The translations under genes and the position numbers were made by a program. A stretch of DNA of 64,000 nucleotides from JAWKOK01 sp963698255 (GTDB lineage: Bacteria > Chloroflexota > Anaerolineae > Caldilineales > Caldilineaceae), in NCBI GenBank assembly GCA_963698255.1, contig CAVOQD010000003.1:62001-126000 (forward strand). Reading direction: 5' to 3'. Under the pieces are notes generated by a model, which made no database searches, was not told the DNA's origin, and worked only from the letters and a program-made list of their open reading frames with translations. Below are positions 18,109 to 26,482 of this stretch, in pieces (the stretch's first letter is position 1; each line of letters begins with the position of its first letter).

Positions 18109-18756
18109 CTAAAAACTGAAACCGGCGCTCGCACTGGCGCTGGCGCTCAGCCCAGGCCCGCCGCTGACGCTGAGGCCGCCGCTAAGGCCGCCGCCAATCG
18201 AGGCGCTGGCGCTGGCATTGACGCCGACGCCGAATCCCGCCGAGAAGTTGAGCGATCCGCCGCCGCCCGCGCCCTCTGCCCCTTCCAGCGTCAGGCGGGC
18301 GTAGACCAGTTGCAACTCCTCGATGGCGATCTCGCCGTTGCGGGCGTTCAAGGATGGGCCGCGTAGGTTGACCGGCAGGCAGTCGCTGAGCTTGAAGACC
18401 ATGGCCGTCTCGCCGTCGGGCTGGAAGACCGTGATCGTGCCGTCGGCGCGGGCGTTGATGCCGGGCGTGCCCGCCGCCTCGAACCAGCGCCAAAGATGGT
18501 TGTTGGGCGTCATGCCGCGGTTGAGCGTCAACTGGCCGTAGGTCACCTTGCCCTTCAGGTGGGTCTGGCGCTGGTTGTCGCCGTTTTCGTTGAACGACTC
18601 GGGCTGCATGGTCATGTCCAGCCCATTGCACTCGGCAAAGGCCGCGTTGCAGATGGGACTGCTGATGCCGTTCAGCGGCTTTTTCGGCGTCAACACCACC
18701 TCGAAGCGGAAGTTGACAAAGGGCGGCGTGACGGATTCCAAAACTGGGTTGGGCAT
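18109..18756 (-). CDS. CIS inner tube protein 2, gp19-like, with Gly/Ser/Ala-rich tail (215 aa)
   Basis: The start is ATG 18756 (MPNPVLESVTPPFVNFRFEV). Residues 1-155 follow the T4 gp19/Hcp-like tube pattern: FAECNGLDMTMQPESFNENG, then GKVTYGQLTLNRGMTPNNHL and CLPVNLRGPSLNARNGEIAI, the last close to the NAQSGTEVAVEELVLS motif of tube 1. After LTLEGAEG, about 58 residues are almost only Gly, Ser, Ala, Val and Phe (SASASASAGFSF at the end). The usual tube protein ends near residue 150, so the tail is an addition. It is probably the terminal or baseplate-proximal tube ring. Confidence 0.85.
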   Translation of the reverse strand: MPNPVLESVTPPFVNFRFEVVLTPKKPLNGISSPICNAAFAECNGLDMTMQPESFNENGDNQRQTHLKGKVTYGQLTLNRGMTPNNHLWRWFEAAGTPGINARADGTITVFQPDGETAMVFKLSDCLPVNLRGPSLNARNGEIAIEELQLVYARLTLEGAEGAGGGGSLNFSAGFGVGVNASASASIGGGLSGGLSVSGGPGLSASASASAGFSF

Positions 18757-18800
18757 GTGTGCCTCGCTATCGATTCAGAGTTGCTGTATTGGCGGCTCTG

Positions 18801-18900
18801 GATAGACCGCGGATTTGGCGGATTTGGCGAATCAAGCCGGATATTTTTTTGGGTAAAATCCGTATAAATCCGCCTCATCCGCCAAATCCGCGGTCTATCG
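18801..18900. repeat. Inverted repeat, family B (copy B5)
   Basis: This is the clearest family-B copy. GATAGACCGCGGATTTGGCG (18801) pairs with CGCCAAATCCGCGGTCTATC (ends 18899). It separates sheath 2 and tube 2. Confidence 0.9.
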
Positions 18901-18929
18901 GGTCGATGACCGAACAGCGACAATTCAGG

Positions 18930-21566
18930 CTAGATCTCAAGAATATCGATGCCGTCATCGCCCGAACGCAGCATGATGATGGTGATGAACTCGATGGGCA
19001 GTGTCGGCGCGATCTTGAGCGCAATCAAAAAGCGACCGCTGTCGTAGTCCTGTTGGGTGTTGATCTCCGCATTGGTGATCACCTGGTAGGCGCTGATGCC
19101 GCCGCGGTCCAGTAGTTGGGCCAGCACGTTCTCGAAGTAGGTCTGCACCAGCGTGCGAAAGCGGGCGTTGTTGGTCTCGAAGACGTAGCGCTGTCCCTCG
19201 CGTAGTGCCAACTTGCGCAGGAAGATCAACAGCCGACGTACCGAGATCTGCACCAGCGAGCGATCCCTGGCCAACGTCAGCGCGCTCATGGCGGCGTAGC
19301 GCCCCGGCTGACGGCGCAGCACGTTGATCTGGCGGTTGTAGAGCGGCGCCCATTCGACGTCGGTGAAGTCGGGCGCCAGATCGGCGACTGTGCGCAGGGC
19401 CACGTTGGCCGGCGCGATCCAGGCGCCGCGTTGGCGCTCGCGGGCCGCGATCATGCCGGCTGCCGTGCCGTCAGGCGGGACGTAGCGCAAAGGCGCCAGG
19501 CTGGGTGTCGTTGTCTCGCGCACGCCGGTCCATGGGTGGTAGACGGCGGCGTAGGAGAGCGGCCGGCCGTCGTAGAAATCGGGCGTGTTGGTGAGATCCT
19601 CGTGCCACTGCTCGATGACACGGCCGCTGTAGTGCTGCGGCAAACTCAGGAGCGCCACCATGTCCGCGCGTGCCGAGCAGGCCCGGATCAGCAAACGCTG
19701 CATGTCCATCAGTGCGACGTCGTCGTGTTCTGCCGGCGAGTTCTGATCGGGCAGCTTTTCCAACTGCGCCTGGATGCTGGGCAAGCCGCCTTCACCGTTG
19801 GGCGGAAGCGTGATCACCGGCATCGGTGGCGGGCAGTGCTCGTTCACCTCTTCGTTCTCCCCTTCGTCCGGCTCGTCCGTTGCCGGCGGGGGACAGTCAT
19901 GGAAGCCGGATTGTTCTTCTTGCGGCGGATCCGGTTCGGTCGGGTCGGTGAAGATCGGCTGCTCGTACGCCGCCCACCCGGCGTGCGCCAGATCGGGCAC
20001 GGCGAGGATGGCGACATCGTTCATCGGCAGCAGGCTGTGGATCCCGCGCAGCCGGCGCGTCTGCGGCCCCAGATAGAGTAGTTCATTGGCCTCGCGCATC
20101 AGCGTGCGTGTGCCCGTGTTCAGAAAGGCCTCATCGGCGAACAAGTCGATGGGATCGAAGACGTCCAGCCCATCCTTGCCTGTGGTGCCGGTGTCGGGCA
20201 GCGGCGTCACGTAGCGGGGCGTCGCGCCCATACCGATGGGCAGCAGCGCTCGTCCAGGTTCGAGGGTGGACTGGCCCAACAGCAGCGAGCGGCCGAGGAA
20301 GTCGTCTATCTGGAACGCCAGCGGATAGATCTCCGCCCGGTCGATCTCCGGCATCAGCATGTTGCGCCAGTAGCCGCTGCCTTGGCTGAAGCGTAGATTG
20401 CGCCAGACCTCCTGTGTCTCCTCGCCCTCGCACACATGCAGGTCAAAGCTCAGCAAATCTACCTGCATGAGTTGGAACGCTTCATTGGCCAGCGCGGCTC
20501 GACTCTGAAGCGGATCACGGCTGTCGATAGCCAACTGCACGACGCCCGGCGCCAGCGGATCGCTGTTGCGCTCGATGCGGTCGGCGATCAGGTAGGTGGC
20601 CGCCGTCGGCCCTGGGCCGGCAAGCCGCAGCAGATCCCCCGGCTCAACGGGCAGGTTCAGCGCCTCCAGCGCCGGCACGTCGAAGGTCAACCGTTGGAAC
20701 GAGTCGGGTGTTCCCGGCGTGGTCCACTGAGCGGTTGAGGCGTCGGCGGGCAGCGACTGCCAGCCGCCGGCCGTCATCTGATCGATGCGGTCGGGCACGG
20801 ACGCATCCGGCCGCACAGAGAAGATGGTCAGCGAGTCGGCTTGCGGTACGACTTCGATGGGCACGCCGAAGAGTTCCAGCGCCAGCGTTGACTCGACGAG
20901 AACCTCGCCGACACTCAGGTAGACGAGGTGGCTCTTGACGATCTCACCGTCGTCGTCCGGCTGACCGATGTGGAGGCGCAGCAGATCGCCGGCGCGCACG
21001 GCGTCGGCCACCGGCGCACGCAGCGCCAGGCTGAACGTGCCGTCGTTGAGCGTGCTGCCGGCAAGTTCAACCGGTCCGTCGCCTGCCGCATCGTCGTTGC
21101 GAATGGCCAGTGGTTGGGTCCGCAACGCCGCACCGGTGGTCACAAAATCGGACCAGCGGCCGGGCCAAGCGGCCGGCGCGGTCACGGGCTGCCAGTCGTT
21201 GGCCGTGTTGTCACCGGCGGCGAAGAGCAGGCCGGGGATCTGGAAGCGGTTGGCGCGGCGGTTGTTGCCGGCGACGCGTACCACGTAGCAGCGCCGGCCG
21301 CCGTTCTCGAAGAAAGCGTCCACCGCGCTGAGCAGGTGCGCGTAGACCGGCCGGCCCTCGTCCAGCGCCAGCGGCAGATCGCCGCCGAAAATGCGTTGGT
21401 ATTGGCTGAGGTCCTCGATCAGAACCGGCATGTCAAGCGGCCCGCGTTGGGCAAAGCCGACAAAACCGGCGATGTCGAGTCGCAGCGGATTCTGGGGCTG
21501 TGCCGGTACGGTCGTCTCGCACAGCACGCCGGGCAGGCGTCCGTTGAAGGTCAAAGTTTCAGGCAT
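18930..21566 (-). CDS. CIS sheath protein 2 (878 aa)
   Basis: The start is ATG 21566 (MPETLTFNGRLPGVLCET), with AGGAGCACC just before it. The N-terminus has the sheath pattern IAGFVGFAQRGPLDMPVLIE, then VDAFFENGGRRCYVVRVAG. The C-terminus has NVLRRQPGRYAAMSALTLAR, then VQISVRRLLIFLRKLALREG and ITNAEINTQQDYDSGRFLIA. It is longer than a minimal sheath because of beta-rich insertions at about residues 130-400 and a linker at about residues 550-590 with two HxCPPP or HCPPP motifs around an acidic run. CIS loci often have two or three sheath paralogues, one being baseplate-proximal. Confidence 0.88.
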   Translation of the reverse strand: MPETLTFNGRLPGVLCETTVPAQPQNPLRLDIAGFVGFAQRGPLDMPVLIEDLSQYQRIFGGDLPLALDEGRPVYAHLLSAVDAFFENGGRRCYVVRVAGNNRRANRFQIPGLLFAAGDNTANDWQPVTAPAAWPGRWSDFVTTGAALRTQPLAIRNDDAAGDGPVELAGSTLNDGTFSLALRAPVADAVRAGDLLRLHIGQPDDDGEIVKSHLVYLSVGEVLVESTLALELFGVPIEVVPQADSLTIFSVRPDASVPDRIDQMTAGGWQSLPADASTAQWTTPGTPDSFQRLTFDVPALEALNLPVEPGDLLRLAGPGPTAATYLIADRIERNSDPLAPGVVQLAIDSRDPLQSRAALANEAFQLMQVDLLSFDLHVCEGEETQEVWRNLRFSQGSGYWRNMLMPEIDRAEIYPLAFQIDDFLGRSLLLGQSTLEPGRALLPIGMGATPRYVTPLPDTGTTGKDGLDVFDPIDLFADEAFLNTGTRTLMREANELLYLGPQTRRLRGIHSLLPMNDVAILAVPDLAHAGWAAYEQPIFTDPTEPDPPQEEQSGFHDCPPPATDEPDEGENEEVNEHCPPPMPVITLPPNGEGGLPSIQAQLEKLPDQNSPAEHDDVALMDMQRLLIRACSARADMVALLSLPQHYSGRVIEQWHEDLTNTPDFYDGRPLSYAAVYHPWTGVRETTTPSLAPLRYVPPDGTAAGMIAARERQRGAWIAPANVALRTVADLAPDFTDVEWAPLYNRQINVLRRQPGRYAAMSALTLARDRSLVQISVRRLLIFLRKLALREGQRYVFETNNARFRTLVQTYFENVLAQLLDRGGISAYQVITNAEINTQQDYDSGRFLIALKIAPTLPIEFITIIMLRSGDDGIDILEI

Positions 21567-21605
21567 GGTGCTCCTGATCGGCAACGATTCATGTTGACTG
21601 TATCT

Positions 21606-21702
21606 GATAGACCGCGGATTAAGCGGATTAGGCTGATAACCGCAGATAAAATTGAGGAAAAATCAGCGCAAATCCGCCTGATCCGTCAAATCCGCGGTCT
21701 AT
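21606..21702. repeat. Inverted repeat, family B (copy B6)
   Basis: GATAGACCGCGGATTAAGCG at 21606 pairs with the run TCCGTCAAATCCGCGGTCTA ending near 21702. It lies between tube 1 and sheath 2. Confidence 0.85.
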
Positions 21703-21707
21703 TTCCG

Positions 21708-22163
21708 CTACTCGATGTCCATGGCCTCGACGGAGAGCACGAGTTCCTCGACCGCCACCTCGGTGCCGGACTGGGCGTTGAGCGACGGCGCGGTGTAGCG
21801 CATGGGGCGCACGTTTTGCAGCCGCCAGGTCATGACGGTGTCGTTGTGGCCTTCATCCAGCATCTGTACTGTGATGTTGCGCGCAGCCCCCTGGTCGCCG
21901 TCCCGCGCGTCCCGGATCCACTCCCAGAGATCCAGCGCGCCGATCAGCCCGCGTTTGAGCGTCACGTCGCCGAAGGAGTGCATGCCGATCACCTTGCGCA
22001 CGTGGTTGGTCGCCTCATTGCCGTTGCGATAGTCGGCAATGTTGACCTCCATATTCAGGCCGCTTACCTCTTGAAAGCCGGCCTGGATGCTGCCGGTGTC
22101 GCCCGTGCCCAGGTCGACCAGAAAGTTAAATGCGATGTATGGATTGTCACGTGGGATCGCCAT
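21708..22163 (-). CDS. CIS inner tube protein 1, gp19-like (151 aa)
   Basis: An intact ORF of typical family length starts at ATG 22163 (MAIPRDNPYIAFNFLVDLG), with AAGAGGAACCCA upstream. It contains FQEVSGLNMEVNIADYRNG, RKVIGMHSFGDVTLKRGLIG and SLNAQSGTEVAVEELVLSVE, the standard T4-like tube sequence pattern. It should build the main hexameric tube inside the sheath. It follows sheath 1 directly, the conserved order for the bulk sheath-tube pair. Confidence 0.93.
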   Translation of the reverse strand: MAIPRDNPYIAFNFLVDLGTGDTGSIQAGFQEVSGLNMEVNIADYRNGNEATNHVRKVIGMHSFGDVTLKRGLIGALDLWEWIRDARDGDQGAARNITVQMLDEGHNDTVMTWRLQNVRPMRYTAPSLNAQSGTEVAVEELVLSVEAMDIE

Positions 22164-22231
22164 TGGGTTCCTCTTTTCTTGTGCTCAAATTACAGCCTGC
22201 CAAATTGAAGGCATGACTCGCTCGTCTTCTT

Positions 22232-22305
22232 AGGATTGAGAGATTTCGGCCTTCGGCCTAAGATTGGGAGATTGTTGGTTGCTCCTCAATCTCCGAATCC
22301 CCGAA
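22232..22305. repeat. Imperfect inverted repeat, family D-like
   Basis: GGATTGAGAGATTTCGGCC and AGATTGGGAGATTG face CTCCTCAATCTCCGAATCC across a CGGCCTTCGGCC microhairpin. It sits between sheath 1 and tube 1. Similar GGGATTGG-type palindromes occur at 33925-33999 and 45027-45087. Confidence 0.55.
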
Positions 22306-22346
22306 TTTCAATGGCCAGAAAATACCGATCTCGTAGAATGGTCAAT

Positions 22347-24749
22347 TTAATTTTCAGCGTCGGCCGTCCACTGACCGATGCGGAAGATGACGAACTCGGC
22401 CGGACGCACCGGAGCCACGCCGATGAGGCAGACCAGCCGCCCGTTGTCCAGATCGTTCTGGGTCATGGTGCTGCGGTCGCACTGGACGAAGTAGGCCTTG
22501 GCCGGCTTTTCGCCCAGCAGCCCGCCGGCCACCCATTCGTTGTACAGGAAGTCCTCGACGGCTCGGCGGATCTTGCCCCACAGTTCCGGCCCGTTGTTCT
22601 CGAAAACGGCCCACTGGGTGGCACGGTCGATGGAACGCTCCATGTAGGCGAAGTAGCGACGTACGCTGATGTACTTCCACTCCGGATCGTCGCTGACGGT
22701 GCGTGCGCCCCAGACCAGGAAGCCCCGGCCCTCGAAGAAGCGCAGACAGTTGACGCCGTTGGGGTTGAGTACGTCCTGCTGAGCCTGGTTGAGCCGTACC
22801 TCGAAGTCGATGGCCAGGCGCACTACTTCGTTGGCGGGCGCTTTGAAGACTGCATGTTCGATGTCGTTGCGGGCATAGATGCCGGCCATGAAGCCGCTGG
22901 GCGGCAGCTTGAGCCGGCGTCCACCCTGGTCGGGCCGCGGATCGATGACGACAACCCAGGGATAGTAGAGCGCTGCGTAGTCGGAGGAGCGCAGGTTGCG
23001 GAAGTCGAGCGCCTCGGTGACGGTCTGGTTCTCCGGCGTTTCCAGCACGGCGACTCGATAGCGCATGCGCTCACAATGGTTGACCACCGCGTTCTGGACG
23101 CCCAGCGCGCCGTCGGTGTCCCGGTCGGCCGGGTAGCCTGGTGCGGCGACGATGGAGATCTCGTCCTCGGTCTCGAAGGCCAGCAGGCCGTTGAGCGGCA
23201 TTTGCAGTGGATCGCCGGTCAGGTCATCGAAAGCGGGATCGCCGCTGTACGTTGGGCCGGTGGGTAGGGCGCCGTCATCGCCGTTGGCCAGGGTGTAGCG
23301 CTGCTCGACAACGGCCCGTGGGCTGAGCAACTGGAGGAGGCCGCCGGCCGCCATCAGGTTGCGCACGATGTCCAACGCGGTCGGCGTTGCGATCTCGGTG
23401 GGCATCTCGATGGCAAAGGGGATGGTCAAGGCGTCGAAGCGGTTCTCCGGGTTGGCCGTAAAGGTGTCGAGCAAACTGGTTCGGCTCTCCGGCTCGAAGC
23501 TGTACTCGCCCAGGGTCTCCTCACGTTCAAGCTGGTTGACCTGCGTGGACGGGCGCTCGACGGCGACGATAACGCTCACCGGGCGCACCTCGAACTGGTC
23601 CGTGCCCAGGCCGGCGCGGAAGGCTCCGTCCAGTGTGATGGCCGTGGGTGCGCCGGCCCCGTCAACGCCGTTCAGTGTCCACAGATCGGCGGCCCGGTTG
23701 TAGTTGGCGACCATCAGCCCGTCGGGGTCGGCGTTGGCTGGCAGATCCCACGGATCGTCGGCCGTGGGCCGCGTGCGCAGGTGGACCAGCGCGCCGGTGC
23801 GCACGCGGTTCAGGCCGGGGTTGGGCAGCGTGACGCGCGGCTGGTAGGCGTTGTTGCCGGCCCGCAGCGTAAAGGTGATGCGCATGTTGCCGGCCGCACC
23901 AGGGAAGCGGGCGATCAGCCGCAGCGGTTCTTCGCCGGCCGCGCCGGGCTGGATCGCCTCGATCTGCTGGGCCGTGGTGGCCGCGATCCAGGCGCCTTCG
24001 GCACTGTGTACGGCGTCGTGGGCGACGTCGAGCGAAGTGGCGGCCACGGTCAGGGAGGTGGTGTTGGCTGCGGATGGATCGGCATCGAAGTTGGTTTGGG
24101 CAGTGTCCAGCGCGGTGCGCGTCGTGTCCAAGTTGTTGCGTGCCGTGTCCAGGCTGGTTGCTGCGGTGGTCACATCGCCGGCGGTTATGGCCGTGCCCGC
24201 CTCCAGATCGGTCAGGACGTCCACAGCCGCCTGCCAGCCGGCGGCCGCGGCATCCGCGGCCGCCTGGGCTTCTGCGGCCAGCGTGCCCGCGCCCACTGCC
24301 GTGGCTGCGGCTGCTGCGATCTGGTTGGCGACCGCCAACTGATTGGTCGCGTCGGCCAGCATGTCGCCGGCAAAGGTGGCCGACGCCGCGCTGCCCAGGG
24401 CGTAGTGATGGCTGGGCACGCCGTCCTGGATGTCGAAGCCGTTGGCCCGCGGCGCGTTGAAGACGCGCTGCACAAAGAGCCGCCGCCCGCCCTCTTCGAA
24501 GAAAGCGCGCACGCCATGGGCCAGGTAGTTGACCTGGGGATTGGCTTGATCGGTGAAGTTCAGATCTTCCAGGTCGCCGTAGATACGCTGGAAGTCGGCC
24601 AGGCTGGTGACCAGTTCAGGTTGGCCGCTCACCGGTCCAAAGCGAGCAGGGCCGACGAAACCGGCAGTGCTGGTGCTGACGCCTTCAATGGTTTTTGTAC
24701 GGTAACTGGTCTCTTCAATATAGACGCCGGGTGACAGATATTCAGGCAT
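22347..24749 (-). CDS. CIS sheath protein 1 with helical insertion (800 aa)
   Basis: The start is ATG 24749 (MPEYLSPGVYIEETSYRTKT), a canonical sheath opening. Then come STAGFVGPARFGPVSGQPEL and FFEEGGRRLFVQRVFN. The C-terminal core has APANEVVRLAIDFEVRLNQA, GFLVWGARTVSDDPEWKYIS and VRRYFAYMERSIDRATQWAV, ending AYFVQCDRSTMTQNDLDNGR, all diagnostic of phage-type sheaths. Residues about 115-265 are an Ala-rich, Asp/Thr-spaced helical segment (AAEAQAAADAAAAGWQAAVD, SLDTARNNLDTTRTALDTAQ) inserted between the N-terminal domain and the next beta domain. No such segment occurs in sheath 2. This is likely the main, contractile sheath subunit. Confidence 0.92.
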   Translation of the reverse strand: MPEYLSPGVYIEETSYRTKTIEGVSTSTAGFVGPARFGPVSGQPELVTSLADFQRIYGDLEDLNFTDQANPQVNYLAHGVRAFFEEGGRRLFVQRVFNAPRANGFDIQDGVPSHHYALGSAASATFAGDMLADATNQLAVANQIAAAAATAVGAGTLAAEAQAAADAAAAGWQAAVDVLTDLEAGTAITAGDVTTAATSLDTARNNLDTTRTALDTAQTNFDADPSAANTTSLTVAATSLDVAHDAVHSAEGAWIAATTAQQIEAIQPGAAGEEPLRLIARFPGAAGNMRITFTLRAGNNAYQPRVTLPNPGLNRVRTGALVHLRTRPTADDPWDLPANADPDGLMVANYNRAADLWTLNGVDGAGAPTAITLDGAFRAGLGTDQFEVRPVSVIVAVERPSTQVNQLEREETLGEYSFEPESRTSLLDTFTANPENRFDALTIPFAIEMPTEIATPTALDIVRNLMAAGGLLQLLSPRAVVEQRYTLANGDDGALPTGPTYSGDPAFDDLTGDPLQMPLNGLLAFETEDEISIVAAPGYPADRDTDGALGVQNAVVNHCERMRYRVAVLETPENQTVTEALDFRNLRSSDYAALYYPWVVVIDPRPDQGGRRLKLPPSGFMAGIYARNDIEHAVFKAPANEVVRLAIDFEVRLNQAQQDVLNPNGVNCLRFFEGRGFLVWGARTVSDDPEWKYISVRRYFAYMERSIDRATQWAVFENNGPELWGKIRRAVEDFLYNEWVAGGLLGEKPAKAYFVQCDRSTMTQNDLDNGRLVCLIGVAPVRPAEFVIFRIGQWTADAEN

Positions 24750-24800
24750 AGCGGTTTCACTCCCTTTGGAACGATCTGTAGTTCACCTATGCAGCTTGGA

Positions 24801-25742
24801 TCATGCAGCTTGAATTAGCAGCGCGGACAAAGTATCGGTACTGGCATCGATGGCCGTGCGCAGGACGGGCGAACGGCCAAAACGCAGGACAAGCGTGGTT
24901 TGGGTCTCGTTGAGCGCGCCAACGACGGCGTAGGTCTGGGCGTCGGCGTTGACGACGGTCACGGTGTCAAAGAGAAAGGCCGCGGGCTGTGCGCCCATCG
25001 TCGTCTGCAACGGGGCAATGGTCGATGGATCTGCGTTCGGCAACTGTTGCGCCAATTGCGCTCCGTCGGCGGCGATGGCGGCCGGATCGTGGGCGACGTC
25101 GATGGTTAAGTCCCAGAGCGCCTCGCTAAACAACACATCGTCTGCGATCAGCGGGTAGGGCATCGCCACCACAAAGCGACCGCGGTCATCGGCGTAGCCG
25201 TGGAAGGCGACGGCCGGATCGCCAAGTATGTCGGCTGGCCGCAACACGTTGATCCTCGCCCACAGGGCCGGCGCCGTCACGGTGACCTCCGGCGGCACGC
25301 CTGCGGGAACCGTGGTGCGCAGCAGTTCGCCGTAGACGGCGGCGTAGCCGGTCGGAATGGGCCGGTTCAGGGCCGAAAAAAGGGCGATCTCCTGCACCTG
25401 CGGTGTTGCCAGCGGCAGGGAAAGCCGGTGCGTCTGCGGCAGAAAGCGTCCTTTGCGGTCCTCGATCTGCACGATATAGTCGAGGCTACCGGGGGCCACC
25501 GTGTCGCCGATCTGGTAGCCTTCAAGGCCGGGCAGGGTCCGAAAGCCGTAGATGCCGCTCTGCTGCGAGCGTTGCGCGTCGATGAAGCGGTGCACGGGCC
25601 GTAAGATTGGCCGCGTCATGGCGCCAGGCCCGCACTCGACAGGCCGTCGGCTATGGTCTGGCCGGTCACGCTGTCCGTGAAGTGGATACGCCAGCGCGCC
25701 GCGGTAGGTGATCACGTCCAGCGGCTGCAAGTCGGTCAGCAT
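24801..25742 (-). CDS. Conserved CIS protein of unknown function (about 314 aa, two compensating frameshifts)
   Basis: The gene starts at ATG 25742, next to the DUF4255 stop. The frame is open throughout, but residues about 18-40 of the raw translation look wrong. The other frame over 25640-25710 gives the natural-looking RWRIHFTDSVTGQTIADGL. One CG restored near 25705 (GGCGCGCTGG) and a second change near 25638 would put it back. The rest is beta-rich (GFRTLPGLEGYQIGDT, DYIVQIEDRKGRFLPQTHRL), resembling a carboxypeptidase-regulatory-like module. Proteins of this type often follow the DUF4255 gene in CIS clusters. No catalytic residues are recognised. Confidence 0.6.
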   Translation of the reverse strand: MLTDLQPLDVITYRGALAYPLHGQRDRPDHSRRPVECGPGAMTRPILRPVHRFIDAQRSQQSGIYGFRTLPGLEGYQIGDTVAPGSLDYIVQIEDRKGRFLPQTHRLSLPLATPQVQEIALFSALNRPIPTGYAAVYGELLRTTVPAGVPPEVTVTAPALWARINVLRPADILGDPAVAFHGYADDRGRFVVAMPYPLIADDVLFSEALWDLTIDVAHDPAAIAADGAQLAQQLPNADPSTIAPLQTTMGAQPAAFLFDTVTVVNADAQTYAVVGALNETQTTLVLRFGRSPVLRTAIDASTDTLSALLIQAA

Positions 25743-25747
25743 CTCAT

Positions 25748-26338
25748 CTATCCTTGAAATTCCAGATCGCGCACCAGCACCGCTCCGTTTTTCTGGACAA
25801 GTTGGGGCGATTCGATGCGCACGACCTTGGCGCAGTAGGGCACGCAGATGTTGAAGTCGGACGGCACCTGGTCCCAGATGCGCAGGATCTCCTCGGTGGT
25901 CAGCGCCTCCTGGATCACGTGCAACTGTTCGTCGGCGCTGAAGGTATCCTCGCGGCCGCTGTTCAGGATGCTGGCGGGCAGCGAAGGGTTGTCCTCAAGC
26001 ACCCGCATCATCCAGCCCAGGATGAGCTGCTGGAGTTGCGAGCTGCCGGCGCGTGGGATCAGCAGAAAACGGATGTCGACGGGCAAATGGCGACGTTCCT
26101 GAACGCCGTCGTAGCGTGGCCGCGGCGGCAGCGTCCGTTGCACGCCGTTGATATCGACGCGGTACATGAAGAGCGCCACCTCGCCGTCGACCGGGATGTT
26201 GCCGGCAAAGTCGGCGGTGGTGAAGACACTGCACTCTACGTTCTCGATGTCCGCGCCGTAGAGGTCGGCCGATCTCGATTGTCGCAACAGATTGCAGATT
26301 GCAAGACAGCTTGCAAATATCGCTCGATAGTTTGCCAT
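25748..26338 (-). CDS. CIS terminator-type protein, DUF4255/Pvc16 family (196 aa)
   Basis: The start is ATG 26338 (MANYRAIFASCLAICNLLR). An upstream TTG at 26371 is less likely because it overlaps the promoter. The pattern is typical of DUF4255: an N-terminal helix, then VALFMYRVDINGVQRTLPPR, PVDIRFLLIPRAGSSQLQQL and GWMMRVLEDNP. Pvc16/Afp16-like proteins cap the tube-sheath end opposite the baseplate and set particle length. It is the first gene of the CIS unit and has the candidate promoter just upstream. Confidence 0.85.
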   Translation of the reverse strand: MANYRAIFASCLAICNLLRQSRSADLYGADIENVECSVFTTADFAGNIPVDGEVALFMYRVDINGVQRTLPPRPRYDGVQERRHLPVDIRFLLIPRAGSSQLQQLILGWMMRVLEDNPSLPASILNSGREDTFSADEQLHVIQEALTTEEILRIWDQVPSDFNICVPYCAKVVRIESPQLVQKNGAVLVRDLEFQG

Positions 26339-26350
26339 TGATGTTGATCC

Positions 26351-26386
26351 GCAAAGATTAAATAGGGTCAACCGGCGGCGTCAACC
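26351..26386 (-). promoter_or_regulatory. Candidate CIS operon promoter with GGTTGAC direct repeats
   Basis: On the minus strand a TTGACG box (26384-26379) and a TTTAAT box (26362-26357) are separated by 16 bases and lie about 12 bases before the expected leader of the DUF4255 gene. Two identical heptamers GGTTGAC occur at 26386-26380 and 26373-26367 (13-base period), overlapping the -35 box and the spacer. Direct heptamer repeats overlapping the -35 are how SARP/BTAD activators usually bind, and a BTAD gene is next door. Binding itself is inferred. Confidence 0.45.
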
Positions 26387-26482
26387 CGAAACCGTTTCTA
26401 AGTCTAGCAGGGCGGCGTGGGGCAAAGCGTATCCTGGCCCGTATCCCGGAGCGTTCAATTGCTCACAGGTTCTGCGTATGGG

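Noticed and set aside
1..26338. The tail gene cluster as a prophage
   Set aside because: No capsid, portal, terminase, integrase or lysis genes are seen, while DUF4255, DUF5908-like and AAA+ genes are typical of CIS loci.
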